From contig JARHVA010006305.1 of the NCBI GenBank assembly GCA_037957365.1, forward strand, positions 372,001 to 436,000: a stretch of DNA of 64,000 nt. The letters run 5' to 3'. The translations under genes were made by a program, and so were the position numbers. Position 1 is the first letter of the stretch. Every line of letters begins with the position of its first letter. This stretch comes from Torreya grandis (lineage: Eukaryota; Streptophyta; Pinopsida; Cupressales; Taxaceae). The notes under the pieces are model-generated. The model did no database searches. It saw only the letters and a program-made list of their open reading frames with translations, and was not told where the DNA came from. Positions 21,140-36,329 of the stretch are shown here, in pieces.

Positions 21140-22920
21140 ATGTGATATTAAATGTAGAGGGGAATCCAACAATTCATGTTTGTATTTATTTCCTTCATGG
21201 AGTGGGATATGGGAATTATGGAGGTGAGGTGGATGGTGAATTTTGGATGATGGATTAAAGGTAGAATGGGCATCATAGTACTCATAAAGGTCACTAGGAT
21301 CCCTAGCCTCAACATCAAATAAAGTGTCCTCAGGAATCTCAAAAGAATCATTAAGACATGTATCTAAGGTAGGATCATATCCACTCTAAAAATATTCAAT
21401 AGATAAAATATTCCAAAATTTAGTTATGACTTCATCATCTTGATTAGGATCTTTAAAATAATAGGCATTTATCATCATCTACTATAATATTGATAAGGGA
21501 TGATGGTTTTGATGAGGAATCTGATTTGGATGCTAGTACAGAACATGGTCCAAATTCTTATAAGACCTGTTCTAACTCCAATGCTAACTTTGATGTACAT
21601 GACATAATGTTACAAGTAATGGAGTGCTTTTCCATTATTGTCCTCTCAATAGGGGGTATTTTATGTGATGGGTGAGAGGGAAATGATGGAGGAATAATAG
21701 ATGAAGTGAAGATAGGACCATGAAAGGGATTATGGGATAAAAAAGGACTAGGTTTATAGGGATTAAACTTGTTTTGAGTGGATGGGTGGTCATAAATAGG
21801 GGGATCATGGAGGATGGATAGGATGTCTTTAACTTGGCTTAGAAGGGGAAGGGTTTGATTGTGATAGGGAATATAATTTTGACATTCCTTTTCTTGTTTA
21901 CCCAAGGATTCAAATTCATCTGATTCATCCTTGATTACTATGTCACCACTATTGATGAGATCTTGGACATAGCCTTAGAAGTTTTGACATCATTTAATGG
22001 AATGCCCCCAAGTATAATGATATAGACAATATTAGTTTGTTTTATACCAAGATGGATTAGGCTTAGTAGGATGAAGATGTTAGATAGGTGGATAAACCAT
22101 CATGTTAGTGATGACTAATTATTTAAAAAGGGATTCCAAGGATATAGGAAGGGGAGTATAAAGACCTAGTTTGTTTTATGACTTTGATGTGGAAGCATTG
22201 GAATTTAGATCAGATGGTGTTTGATGTGGCTAGGTGGATAGATGGGTGGCCAAGATTAGATTCCCTTTGTTAGTAGGGGAATGGATAGATGATTGGATAT
22301 GACAAGTGGATGGGGGATTATAAGGAGACGCAAATGAATGGGTTTGTGTTGGAGGTGAAATAATTTAAAGGGGTAAAAATGTTTGGGAAGTGGTACATCG
22401 ATTGTAATGAATAGCAAGAGGATCTCATCCTTATTCACAACTATGTATTGGTCTATGAGAGAGGGTTCTAATTACACGGTGGTGGGTGATAAATGTGATG
22501 GATGATGATTAGTAGGTGGAGGGCTTGACTATGGATGGGTATGAATTGGGGCCAAGGGGTTTTGAATAGGGCTAGTGGATGGTGGATGGGGATGGGATAA
22601 GGGTTGATGTTGGACTTGTTTAGGAGGCAACTTTAGACTCATAAGGTCAAAATCATCAAGAAAGTGAGCACCCATCTTCCAAAGCCACAAAAAGAATTCA
22701 TTTTTATTCTCTAAAATGTATTGATTGATTAAGGTGACTGCATCAAGGAAAGTTGAGATTGATTTTATGGTGCTCTAGGATGGTGATTTGGGGAAAATGG
22801 GATCAAGGTCTTAGGGTAGGCAAGCACATAACTCTATTACCCATAAAAGGATTTCATCCTTGTTGGCTAGGATGTATTGGTCTACAATAATTAGGTCCAA
22901 ATCCATGGGAAATATGGATG
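21140..22920 (-). pseudogene. gag: Element B decayed gag (CHHC knuckle)
   Basis: Minus-strand relic of a Tat-type gag, frames broken. Upstream is a thrice-repeated motif (see 22405-22886). The knuckle CLYHYTWGHSIK-stop-C lies at 22028-21987 with exactly the C-x2-H-x4-H-x4-C spacing of both element 1 knuckles. It is followed by CQNF...GYVQDLINSGDI, like CKTFKNIIQDMLEKGDLI in element 1. The frame then stays open (about 21980-21560) through a Pro/His-rich tail, and further protein-like sequence (GYDPTLDTCLNDSFEIPEDT) lies near 21370-21150. I see no gag core. No protease follows, so element B kept gag only. Confidence 0.7.
22405..22886 (-). repeat. Three copies of a DQYI-x-ANKDEILLW-type motif
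   Basis: On the minus strand the sequences translate as VDQYILANKDEILLWVIE (near 22886-22835), INQYILENKNEFFLWLW (near 22732-22684) and IDQYIVVNKDEILLLFI (near 22457-22405). This is a short repeated protein motif in the N part of the relic gag. I do not recognise it. Confidence 0.6.
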
Positions 22921-23813
22921 ATGATGGGGGCTGATAAGGTATATTATGAATTTGGGGTGATTTATTGAACAAATTGGGTCAAAAGACTGAGCTAATAGGA
23001 TGAATGATGATGAGGATGGGATAGATTTTATGCTTTAAAGACTAGGATCAGATTTCAAATTGGTAGTATAATAGGTGTTAATGACCTATCAATGATGTAT
23101 AGTATTCAAGATATCAAAAGGATTGGATATTTGATGGGTGCTTGGATTCAAACTAGTAAGAGGATGATATGATGGGTGTTAGCTATGAATAGGCAAGATG
23201 ATTTTACTAGGGGTGTTTAGATTGATGATAGGTTTTTTATATTTGAAACTAAGAGAGTGAAAAGATGCTAATGATATATTGACTAGGGTATGATATCTGA
23301 CCAAAGGATGAATGATAATGAACTAATGTGATAAAATGATAGGATGATAAGTAGATAGGATGATAGGATGATGTGGATAAGAAGACTAACTCAGAACTTA
23401 AACCAATTTTACTCAAGATAGGATGGGATATGATTAATGTGATGAAAGTGATTAGGATAAAGGACAATAGGTATAATGATAGGTGATGATGAAGTGATGA
23501 AGGGGTAATTTATGGGATGGGGATGAGAATGATAAAGAGCAATGATATGAGGATAGTTTAGACCCTAAAGAGCCAACTAGGATAAAATATGGGTGGGGTT
23601 AGGGTAGATGGTTGATGAGGACAAGGTCAAGATAAATGATTGATAATTGGACTTAGGATAAGATGCATATAACATAATATGATGTGATTATGATATGATG
23701 TGTTAAGATGTGATTATGATATGGTAAGGACATGATGAATTATAAGTGGGACTCGAATGTGATATGACTAGTAAGATTTACAATAAAATAAAACTATACA
23801 CAAGAGGGCATAC

Positions 23814-24650
23814 AAGATGATGATTAGGTTATGAGTGATGTCACGATGACTAAATGATGGGTGGATATGACTAGATTAGGATGGGATGAAGGCAAGATGA
23901 GGAATGGGATATGTGTAAGATAAAATGTAATTGATGGGATATAACTAGGATAGGATGTGACTAGAGGATATACAAGAGAGCAAATGTTGTTTAACATAAG
24001 ATATAGGTGATGGGGATGTGGCCAATGATGAGTGGATGGGATTAAGACAAGACCTGGGATGGGATGAAAAGGCTACAAAAGGATGATGATAAGGATATAA
24101 AAAATAGAGGAAAATTGAAACAAAATGACATGGGGATGATGGTGAAACAAAGATGGATAATGTCAAGTTTGGAATATGTGGTAGATATAGTTTTACTAAG
24201 ACAAGAATAAGGAAAAAAGGATGTACAAGAGGATAATATGTACAAGATGATGTTAAAAATTTACAAGATAAGATATTAGTGATGGGGGATGTGGCTAATG
24301 ATGAATGGGTATGACCAGAATGGGACAAGATCAATGATGCTAATGTGAGAGGGATGTAAGAGAATGATATGTATAAAAGGTTGATAATAGGATAAGGATG
24401 TATAATATAAGATATAGGTGATGTGACTAATGATGAGTGGGTGTGATGGGATGAGGACAAGATGGGGGATGGGATAAGGACAATAATAAGGATCTAAGAG
24501 GATAACATGTACAAAATAAGGATGTATAAGATGAAGGGAGATATGCAAGAGAATAATGACATAATGATGTACAAGATGTTAGTGATAGGGGTATGACTAA
24601 GGATGGGTGAATATATTTAAGACAAAATGATAGATGGGATAAAATATAAA
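23814..24650. repeat. Degenerate tandem repeat in the element B leader
   Basis: A block AAGATATAGGTGATG...GTGGCyAATGATGAGTGG...GGGATGGGATAAG recurs near 23814, 23997, 24269, 24409 and 24570, spaced about 140-270 bp. Between units there is GATGTACAAGA-type filler. Units are roughly 60-70% alike by eye. Confidence 0.55.
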
Positions 24651-25089
24651 AGGGTGATATTTATGAGGTGATAGTGAGATATGGGTGGACAAGATGATTA
24701 TTAATATGGGAGAGTGGTGGATGAATGATAGGTGTAACTAAGATCAGATAAGACTAGTAAGATGTACAAGATAATAAATTATGTACAAGGGGATGGGTTT
24801 AGGATATATAAGATGTGATTAGGATGTAGGGTGATTATTAAGGATGGAATCAAGATGGTGATGATGATAAGATGGGGGATGATAGGGGGTATGATAAATG
24901 ATAAGTGTATATGGTTAGGCAAGATGGGAGATGGGATAAGACTAAGACAAAGATAGCCAAAGACAATATATATGATGGGATAATGACTGATTAGGATATA
25001 TACAAAGGATGATGGGATAAATATATGGTAAATATATATAAGATGATATAAGATGATGCAAGAATATACAAGATGACAAGATTGTTAAG

Positions 25090-27759
<2,670 letters not shown>

Positions 27760-27760
<1 letters not shown>

Positions 27761-27790
27761 TGTGGGTTCAACTCCCACTGTGTTTGCTAG
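27760..27790 (-). promoter_or_regulatory. Primer-binding site of element B
   Basis: Three bases after the LTR end the minus strand reads TAGCAAACACAGTGGGAG and goes on TTGAACCCAC. On the plus strand GTGGG-TTCAACT-CCCAC is a perfect T-arm (5-bp stem, 7-base loop of TTCRANY type). So the match to a tRNA 3' end extends about 28 nt, beyond the usual 18. TAG for TGG is one transition. It resembles plant tRNA-Lys as I remember it (about 20 of 28), unverified. Confidence 0.6.
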
Positions 27791-27792
27791 AA

Positions 27793-28636
27793 TGTAACAT
27801 GAAATTTAAGCTCAATAGATTAAATTATGTAATTCAACCAAATCAAAAATCAAACTACATAATAGGAAGGATTGATAGAACAAATCATAGTGGTATAAAA
27901 ATCTTAATGAATTCCTTGTTTCATATTACCTCCTTTCAGGATTTGCAAATGATCAAGTGATTGCATATAGATTCGGATTAACATGGATGCTTGATCAAAA
28001 ATGATGGATGCTTAATTAAGGATTGATTTTGGCATAATGGTATTATAAGAATGCTACTTATTTACTAAATGGACATGGATTTAATATGAGGATTCAAGTT
28101 GACATGGCTTTGATATGAGCTTTTAGGTTTTTTCAAGTTAGTTTGAGGGTGGAGGGAGAACTTGGTTTTATAGGAAAGGAGGGAAAGATCAATAGTTCAA
28201 ATTCAAATTTGGGCCATTGATATCAAGGGCTAAGAAATTTCCATGGAATTTTTAATTCCATGGAAATCTCTAGAATTAGAAAATTCTTGAGAAGGGCATT
28301 AGATTGGGGAAGATTTCTAGAATCCTCCAATTCTATAAGTCTCCCCATAGTTTTTAGGGTTTTAGGAGAGGCTAGGATAGGGTGGTGGGTGGGTAGATAT
28401 ATTATTTTTGAATTTTAAATTGGCTAGTGAATTTAGGGGGGAGGTTAGTAGGTAATGAAGTCTATTATGAGTTTAATGAGGAAATTATTTAATTTTAAGA
28501 TAGGGTAAAGGTTGTGGATATATGAATGGGATGGGTTTAATAGGATATTAGTTAGTTTGTCTAGGGAATATAGGAATTAGGTTCAATTAGAAAAAAATAG
28601 CACAATTACTGGGACAAGCATAATTTAGTGCATACA
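27793..28636 (-). repeat. 5' LTR of element B
   Basis: Partner of 17226-18072; TG...CA ends; followed on the plus side by the ATCCT duplication. Confidence 0.92.
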
Positions 28637-28641
28637 ATCCT
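28637..28641. repeat. Target site duplication ATCCT, right copy of element B
   Basis: Identical to 17221-17225. Confidence 0.92.
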
Positions 28642-29125
28642 TTTTTAATTTTTTATTTTTCAAGGTACTTTCATTATTATTCTAGTAAATTGTAAATTTA
28701 GGATTTATTTAATGTTTTGTTTGATTTATATCATACCTATCTTAACCACTATATGTTTATGTGGTTGATGTAGTATTTTTAATACATTTTTATTCTTCAC
28801 ATTAAAAGATAGTGACAAAAATTTCTACCCTAAAAATGATGCCAAGAATGTAATAAATGCAATAGATCAATAATCCAATAAGTTAGTCCTATCACAACAA
28901 AGTTAATGCAAATAATTTACATGATTAACCAAAATTCCTCAAAATGTGCTAAATGATTACTTGAATGTAAAGTGAGTGATATGTTACCTCCCAAGTGATA
29001 GATTGCAAAATCAAATATGATGTTAATGTATATTGAGATTATCATAAAGTCATTGGAAAAGATAAAAATATATGCATTACTTTGAAACACAAGGTCCAAG
29101 ACCTAATTGAAAATAATCAAATACA
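28642..29125. other. Unassigned host stretch between element B and the Copia element
   Basis: AT-rich; no motif or frame I can support. It belongs to the same pre-existing DNA as 15683-17220 and 61549 onward. Confidence 0.5.
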
Positions 29126-29130
29126 ATTAA
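29126..29130. repeat. Target site duplication ATTAA, left copy of the Copia element
   Basis: ATTAA before the LTR; identical at 61544-61548, more than 32 kb away. It is what shows that the whole stretch between is one nested locus. Confidence 0.88.
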
Positions 29131-29673
29131 TGAATGGAACAAAAACCACATTGTTCTAAACCTTAAAAATCTACGGTGTTAGTAGAACATCACATTAATA
29201 AAATCAATAATATGAAAGCAATTTGATAGCATAAACTTATGGATACATATGCAAAACAAATAGCAATAATATCATATATTATATCTTCAAAGCTTGTCCA
29301 ATACAAGAAATATGCCTTGCATATATAGGCAAGGAAGATAAATTATAACTAAGAGATAAAGCTAAGTGATCAAACATAACTAAGAGATCAAGATAAGTGA
29401 TCAATCATAACTAATAGATCAAGTTAGAGATCAATCATAACTAAGAGATCAATCTGGAGATCAAAATTAAGACTAAGAGACAACTATCCATAAAAGATAG
29501 AAACAACTAAAAAATATCCCCATAATATCTAAGAGATAAATATGTAATATATCATAATATCTAAAATAAGATAAATGAAATATCCATGTATAAGTGGATG
29601 GGAATAACTAAATAAAAACAAATAATAAAGAACCCAGGTGAACATGAGCTAAGGTAAATAACCTACTCTAACA
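29131..29673 (-). repeat. 3' LTR of the Copia element
   Basis: On the minus strand it begins TGTTAGAGTAGG after a GATGGGGG polypurine end (29674-29690) and ends GTTCCATTCA. The partner is split into 55543-55658 and 61119-61543. Tandem copies of a CATAACTAAGAGATCAAG-type unit lie at 29341-29470 and again at 61228-61345. Confidence 0.88.
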
Positions 29674-29690
29674 CCCCCATCAAGTGAAGC
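29674..29690 (-). promoter_or_regulatory. Polypurine tract of the Copia element
   Basis: Minus strand CTTCACTTGATGGGGG directly before the LTR. Short and partly decayed, but in the right place. Confidence 0.65.
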
Positions 29691-29823
29691 TAGGGGACAA
29701 AAATATAGTGGCATATCCACAATATGAGTCCCAATAACAAGGTATAATCAGGTACTCATGTAAAATATATCCATGAATAAATGAATAAATAAGATGACCC
29801 CATAAACACTCCCCCAGGACAAC

Positions 29824-29881
29824 TTATGAAACCCCAAGCATTCCATTTAACTCAACATAACGAGGTGATGCAAAAGGATTA
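29824..29881 (-). pseudogene. C-terminal tail of the Copia pol, cut off by element 2
   Basis: Minus strand reads PFASPRYVELNGMLGVS and a TAA at 29826-29824. It matches the usual end of copia RNase H (a ...LGV stop) and continues the frame broken off at 50691. The stop is followed by the polypurine end and LTR, so the gene end is complete. Confidence 0.7.
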
Positions 29882-30768
29882 TGTAATCACCTAAAAGTAG
29901 TAATTGAATGTTAAGAGTATCATTTGATTTAACCTATTCCTAGGCTATCTGTAGACCTATCCTAGAGAATTATACCTACTTTTCCTGTCATTGAGTAGAC
30001 CATAGTCACATATAGCTAGTCAAAACATCATCCTCGAACTATCATCTCAGATCACAATCCAACTTGCTCAACACTTTGCCAAGTGGATATTAGTGCCATA
30101 TTTTGGACACTACAACCACATGGTGCTAGTGTCTCCAACTAGATGCTATTATCCTTAACCCTAACTCTTCCCAATAGATACTTTTTAAAATATGTTCCCC
30201 TCCTAAGGTCAGCCTAAGTGTATTTGTTTATCCACACAGACAATAGAACTCTATAAATACAAGTCTAATTCACCTCTATTGATTAGATGGAAAAGAGATG
30301 CAAAAGCATATTCAAACTAAAGACAAGTTGAGAAAAATTAATGTACTTGTTCTCTATTCTACCCTACTTTTGCATACTACCATCTACAATAACCCTAAGC
30401 CTATTTTTTAAATATTTCAAAGCTCAAGCACATTTAAGGCATCCAAGTCCACTCTCATTCTAGCATTCACTTGCACTTGCATAAAACACTAGGTGGGATA
30501 AGTACATTAGGATTGATCCCTTTTTGAATTATTGGTATGTAGGAAAGTTTCTACATAGCAGGGTGTTGAGGATGTCCAGCGTATCCTTTTAACACACAAA
30601 ATAATATTGCTCATGCCATACTTGCAAGGAAGATTAGGGTTTTGACATTAAATTAGGTTTTATAAGAAAAAAAATAGAGCTCCAAGTTTCATGCATGCAG
30701 GAACATGACCTTAGAACACATGCATAGGTGATCCCAAAAAATAAGAACAATCCTAGAAAGGGAACTAC
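29882..30768 (+). repeat. 5' LTR of element 2, first part
   Basis: Starts TGTAATCACCTAAAAG; aligns with 49480-50350 over its length (for example AGACCTATCCTAGA, CTACAACCAyATG, ATTGGTATGTAGGAAA). It breaks off where the LARD begins. Confidence 0.85.
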
Positions 30769-33632
30769 TGACCAAATTTGACTTTTAGGTCAAATTGTGG
30801 TACCCCTAGTAAAAATATTAGATTTTGAGGTATATAAGGGGGTATAATATGTTGTCATGTGGTATTTTATAGGTAAATTGATTTCAAATAATGTTATATT
30901 AGCTTTGGTCAATTAATTTTTATGTCCTTATATCATTTTTGGGTCATTTGAGGGGACAAAGAGGTGCATTTAATGATTTGTATGGATTTGTTAGAAAATG
31001 TGAAAGTATAAAAATATGATGTCATGTACCATGTATGATAATAAGTCTTATATAATTGACACTACTAAAAAAATGGTAGGATTTTTAGAGAAAAGGTAGT
31101 TTTCTTGGTAAAAAAGGAGGAAATGGCACTTGTATGACCTCTTTGGGAAGTGTGCCACTTAGAAGATGTAAAAATATGAATCTCAAGCTTATAAATTCTA
31201 ATTTACATATTTTGAGTGATATTAAAGTGTATTTTATAAGCTAAAACCATTTTGCTCCTTTCTTGGCTTTCTAGACACACTAAAGTGACTTATAGGTTTT
31301 TGCTCAGTACAAACATCACAAGCTATTTTAGGACAAATAATTTTGGGAGTTTGTTTTAAAATAAGATACCTTAATTTTAATATATTTATTTTGAATATCT
31401 TTCAACTATGATTTATTAACCATAGCTAACAAGTTCATTGTGCTATTTTGATAGCTATTTCCTTCACCCTATAGGTTTTAGTCAATTTCTATCAAATCCA
31501 TAGAAACTAGTTGGTGATGTTGGCTCTAAAATATGTATACTTCCTTCTCACATGGTCTATTCTTGTTTTAATGTTCCATGGTGTTTTAATGATAAAATTG
31601 GCCTATGTTTCAAGAGGGTGTAACCATGTGCTATTTTAACTGAAGTGTTTCTTGTTTGTTGAGTGTGTTCTCTTATAAGGGTATCATATAGCTTGGAAAT
31701 GATGTTCTACAGGTCTATGATTCATGTGGTCATCTCATCCCATGTTTTTGTTTCATCATGTCATCTCTTGGGTTGTTTGCAAGCTTTTCTTCCTTCATTG
31801 TTAGCCTCATGCTTAGCTTCACTTGCATTCATGTGTTTGGGCTTGTTTATCTTGTTCTTGGTGTTGTATTCATGTTGTATCAGTTATTTATACCATTATT
31901 ATTTTAATAAATTTCATTTTTATGCTTGTGAAAAGGTTTCAATGTTGTCACATGCTCAATTCACCATGCTAAACAACATGTGATTCCTTTGCTTGTTATA
32001 TTCCATATGTATACAAGTGATCTTTAGGTTGAAAAAGGTGTCTTGAAGTTGGTTTCAAGGTGTCTAAGCATAGAGGACATGTTTTTAAGGTTTGAAATGC
32101 ATTTTTATTTGTTTTGAAGCCATTTTCCAACATGTTTCACCACATCTCATACCCTCACTATATACACACAACCAAAACTTACACCTACAACCATTGCTGA
32201 CATCATCCTTGGGGGTGAAAAGCTTGACATGTACTATAAATTATTAGAGATGATAAAAGTGTGCTATGGTGTTTAAATAGAGCATATAAGACTCATATGT
32301 ATGATATAAGGTGGAAACTCCTTTACAAAATAGTGATTGAATTTTCAAGCTTTTAGTTCTTGAAAATGGAAAACAAAGAAGGGGCTTATTGTAAGCATCT
32401 TAAAATATGATTTGAAGGTTTTCAAAAAAATATAGCCTATTAAATCTCATAGATACTAATATGGAGAGTCTATATACCAAGAATAGAGGTCAAAATATGG
32501 TGGGACGGTGGCCATTTGGAGCCTCAAATATGCCTCACAACACACTGAAAAACTTTAATGATGTCTACAAGCTGATAGGAGTAAATGGCTTTTTGTTACC
32601 TTGAAGAATAATTTTGAGCATAACCTCATGAATGGGATGACTAGACTAGTGTAATGAGTCAAAATGAAATCACAGGCATCAAGAAAGGACTAGTACAAGG
32701 TTTTATGTTCCCCATGACTACCCACAAACTCCTACACATCCACCGACAAGGGTTAGGCAACATGGTATTCAAACAAGTGACTTAACATGGCAACTATATG
32801 ATGTCTTAAGCCTATTCACAATGAATGTAAGTATAATCAAGGTCTAGGTAAGTTACAAGATTCAATTAATACCTATAAGCATCATAACCAAGCTCAAACA
32901 AAGCATGAACACCTACAAGCAGAGGAAGAAGAGAAGGTGTCTCAATCAACTAGGTATGGAGAAAGAGTTATGTTTAATTGGGATCTTAGTGATGTTTTAG
33001 TAATTTCAAGGTGAATACAAAAATAATTATATGTTATGTGGTTTTAAATATATAATAGTGACATCTAAACACCATGACCAAAGCTAAACTATAGACCATA
33101 TACACCTAAAGCCTGCTATAGGTGAACATTGATGTGAAAAGTATGCCTAAGTGGTGACCGAAGGACACTCAAGATGAAGTAATGGGTATAATAAATATAA
33201 AATTGTCATATAAACCTAAATAAGGGTCAAATACATTTCTCCAAGTCCAAATTCAAATATAAACATCTAAAATAGGGTTAAATTACAAGGAATCTTAGGT
33301 CAAAGGATAGGGAAGATTAGGCTTGTGAGTTCAAATTGCATGTGTAATGCTTGGAAAGGGTAACGTGATGAGCCAATATAATAAAAACCTTATCCATTAT
33401 AATAATTATATTCATAATCTATAAACTAGATAATTACACCTACACGAATCACTCTAAAGTGCAAAACTCAGTTAACTTTCTAAAACTCCTCACAATCTAC
33501 TTTTTGAAGGAACCGGTCTTGGAATTTGATGTTTTGAGGGGTCATAACACCAAACCAAAGACTCAAATTTTGTGTATATAACATTTAAATTTTTTATAAG
33601 ACAATAAACACTTAATTTTTACTTGATAAAAT

Positions 33633-33676
33633 AGGGGAGTGCCCTCTATTTTGTCTTAGATAGAGGGCACTCCCCT
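33633..33676. repeat. Perfect 16-bp hairpin in the LARD 5' LTR
   Basis: AGGGGAGTGCCCTCTA (33633-33648), a 12-base loop, then TAGAGGGCACTCCCCT (33661-33676). The arms are exact reverse complements. The same arms are intact in the other LTR at 41939-41982, where only one loop base differs. Confidence 0.9.
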
Positions 33677-35416
33677 TAATGCAAACTCTAACAGATTTTG
33701 AGGAAAGTAAGTGATGGGATGAGACAAAAGTTGAGTAAGTACATAAATTAGGTTTGAAAAGATGAAAAAAATATTTAAAATCATCAATAACCAATAAATA
33801 AAGGATAAATCTCAACAAAGTACCCTAGACATTCAATCATGTAGGTAGATTTAATAGATGGGTTTTTAGCCCTATACCCAAATAAGGAGTCATCTTCAAT
33901 TATATCATGAAGTAAGCATATAAATGGATTTGATAATGTATATAGGGATATGTTATATGTGTATATACTCATGTTATGTATAAAATCTATCAAAAATGTC
34001 ATTCTTGGTCTCAAATTGTAGGCAAACCTATCAAGCAATTGAGGCCTAGTTCCCAATTAAAGGGTCACTTACACTTCTAAACATAAAAATGGATTATAAT
34101 TTGTTGTATCTTGTTTGGAAGGTAAAAAATGAGGTGTATATACTATTTATATGCAAGGAAACCAAATAGGATGACCTCAAACATAGAATTTGTAGGTAGG
34201 CCTATAAAATGAGGTTTAGGCCAGGACCAAATGGAGGAGTCACTCACAATCATATCATGATAAAAAAATTATTATGAATTTGAACATGTTATTGGGTTTG
34301 ATATAGAGGTTTCCAAGCTATATGTGTGTAGAGAAAAACAATAAAATTCATTTTATACTTTAAAACCACTCAAACTTGTGCATAATGGTGAAAACAAGCT
34401 TGAGTAGGCAAGTTTGATTACTCATATCTCACTTGAGGGTTTGAACAGAAGTAAAAGGCATTTGAGATGTTAGAAAGGTCCTTGGACATGAATTTTGGGG
34501 ATTTTTTTGGAAGCTTGGATGTACAAACTTTATGAACAGTCCTTAACACCAAAAATAGGTCTAAAACCCTTGTAAACCCTTACCTAAGACCAATTCAGAG
34601 AAATGGAGTTATATAGATAATATAATGATCTATTTTGGATAGGATGGTGATTTAAAATTTTATAATATTCCTTCAAGATTCTCCCCATACTTTTGGGTTG
34701 TACGAAATTGTATGGATGTGGGTAGAAATAAAGTTTTTCTCCCTATTTCTTTTGTTTTTTAGGTTCTATAAGAAGTCAAGAGATGAAACAAACTTTGGAT
34801 GAAATATTAACACTTAAGATAACTCTCCATATTCATTTCATTCCCTGAATCAACTCTTAAGGGACCCAATTAGGTGATTCATTTTAGCTAGTGAAAATTG
34901 GCCTATTGGACAAGCTAGTGAAGAAGGTGGAAAATTTCAAGTGAGTTGAATTTAAGGTGTCCCTGATGCTCATAAGGAAATGGAGGGAATTTAAACTTGT
35001 CATTCACTCCATCCCAACTATTTTCATGGACAATTTAAGGAATTTTGGAGGCCAATTGTGCAGGGTGCATGAAAAGAGTTCTTTTTGGACTGTAGATGAT
35101 GATGGCTCACTTTCAGAGGTTTCCATAGGAGCAAGCATGAAAAAAATGCATGGATAGGAATGATACATGTCCTTTAACTGAATTAAAATCATAAAACCTG
35201 GTCCTCATTAGTTATGGGATGTTCAAATAAGCCTAATCATGAAGGCAGGTTTTCTATGCAAAATAGGAAGTTTTATGCCAATTTCCATCAAGTTTGTGAC
35301 TTGGGTTGACACTTGTAGCTCTTGAACTTACATGGTTTATCACATGTCATTCTAACATGAATAAATAAATCCTTAAATCAGCTTTACAAGTATCCTTATG
35401 ACCCTTGGACGCTTCT

Positions 35417-35446
35417 TCTTCTTCTCTCTCTCTCTCTCTCTCTCTT
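35417..35446. repeat. CTT/CT microsatellite in the LARD 5' LTR
   Basis: A short CTTCTT run followed by about eleven CT units; a shorter equivalent lies near 43708-43726 in the other LTR. Confidence 0.9.
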
Positions 35447-36128
35447 AAGTTCTATAAGAACTAGACATTTTGGCATTATATTGGATGCTCCATCTAAGTT
35501 TGGAAAAGCCCTAATCATTTTTATACTTTTTGATAAATAAAATGACTAAGTTTTACCTCTTCCATGACTATTCATAGTGTGCTTTACTTGAATGTTGAGT
35601 TTGCTTAGTGAAGAATATGGATTTCTTAGTAAGTTGTCACATTCTCTCACCTATTTGCAACGTCTTCTTGTAGGGCATGGGAAGTGTTCCAGGAGATGTC
35701 CATGTTTAAGTGAGTTTGTATTTTTATTAGTGCCATTCAAGGCCTCTTGTCTATTCCTTCTAGCCTAAGACATTCTTCCATAACCTCACAATGTAACATT
35801 GATGAAGGAAGATTTAGATTGGAAAAGTGTATGTTTTAGTTAGTTTCTCGGTCTCAAGTGTAACATACATATGGTTGGAAGTCATTAGTCAATTAGGTGT
35901 ATCATCTCCCTTATATTAGTTTGTTTTCAATTATATTTCTCCCTTTTCACCCCCTAAATCTAGTTGTAGGTTCAATCCTAAGTGGTACATTAAGGGAGCT
36001 ATCCCTATCTATAAACTCACCTCATTCCTTAGGCTACCCACAAACCTAGAGGTGATTCTATTGTGCCATTTTGATGAGGAGAGATTTTCATCTCCTTAAA
36101 GGGTATAAATACAAGTGAAAATAATTTT

Positions 36129-36147
36129 TGGCATGCACGATGGGACT
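36129..36147 (+). promoter_or_regulatory. Primer-binding site of the LARD
   Basis: TGGCATGCACGATGGGACT, five bases after the LTR. It agrees with the element 1 site (TGGCATGCCCGGTGGGACC) at 16 of 19 positions. Confidence 0.75.
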
Positions 36148-36329
36148 CTTATTCCAAGAGTTGGAGGATTTTCGGTTTTGTCCCTCAATACATTAACCTT
36201 TAGAGGCATCTATTCAAGAATCAATGATGACTCCAAAGCTATATCAAATAGTCAAGTAGCCCAGGTGATATTTTTGAGATTTTTGGTAACATTTTATTTT
36301 GTGTTCTTATTTCCTAATGAATTTTCATG

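Larger units (their letters stand above)
30769..36123 (+). repeat. 5' LTR of the LARD
   Basis: Starts TGACCAAATTTGACTTTTAG. Alike to the right copy in order throughout, including GGCACTCCCC hairpin (33633-33676), a CT run at 35417-35446 and the last block GTGCCATTTTGATGAG. A TATATAAGGGGGTATAATA near 30830 is a possible promoter TATA region. The 3' end is set by alignment with 44401 and is good to a few bases. Confidence 0.87.

Noticed and set aside
23945..24548. Long minus-strand frames full of Ser, His, Ile and Pro
   Set aside because: Low-complexity translation of the GATGGGAT-type repeat in the element B leader; no domain and no conservation between units.
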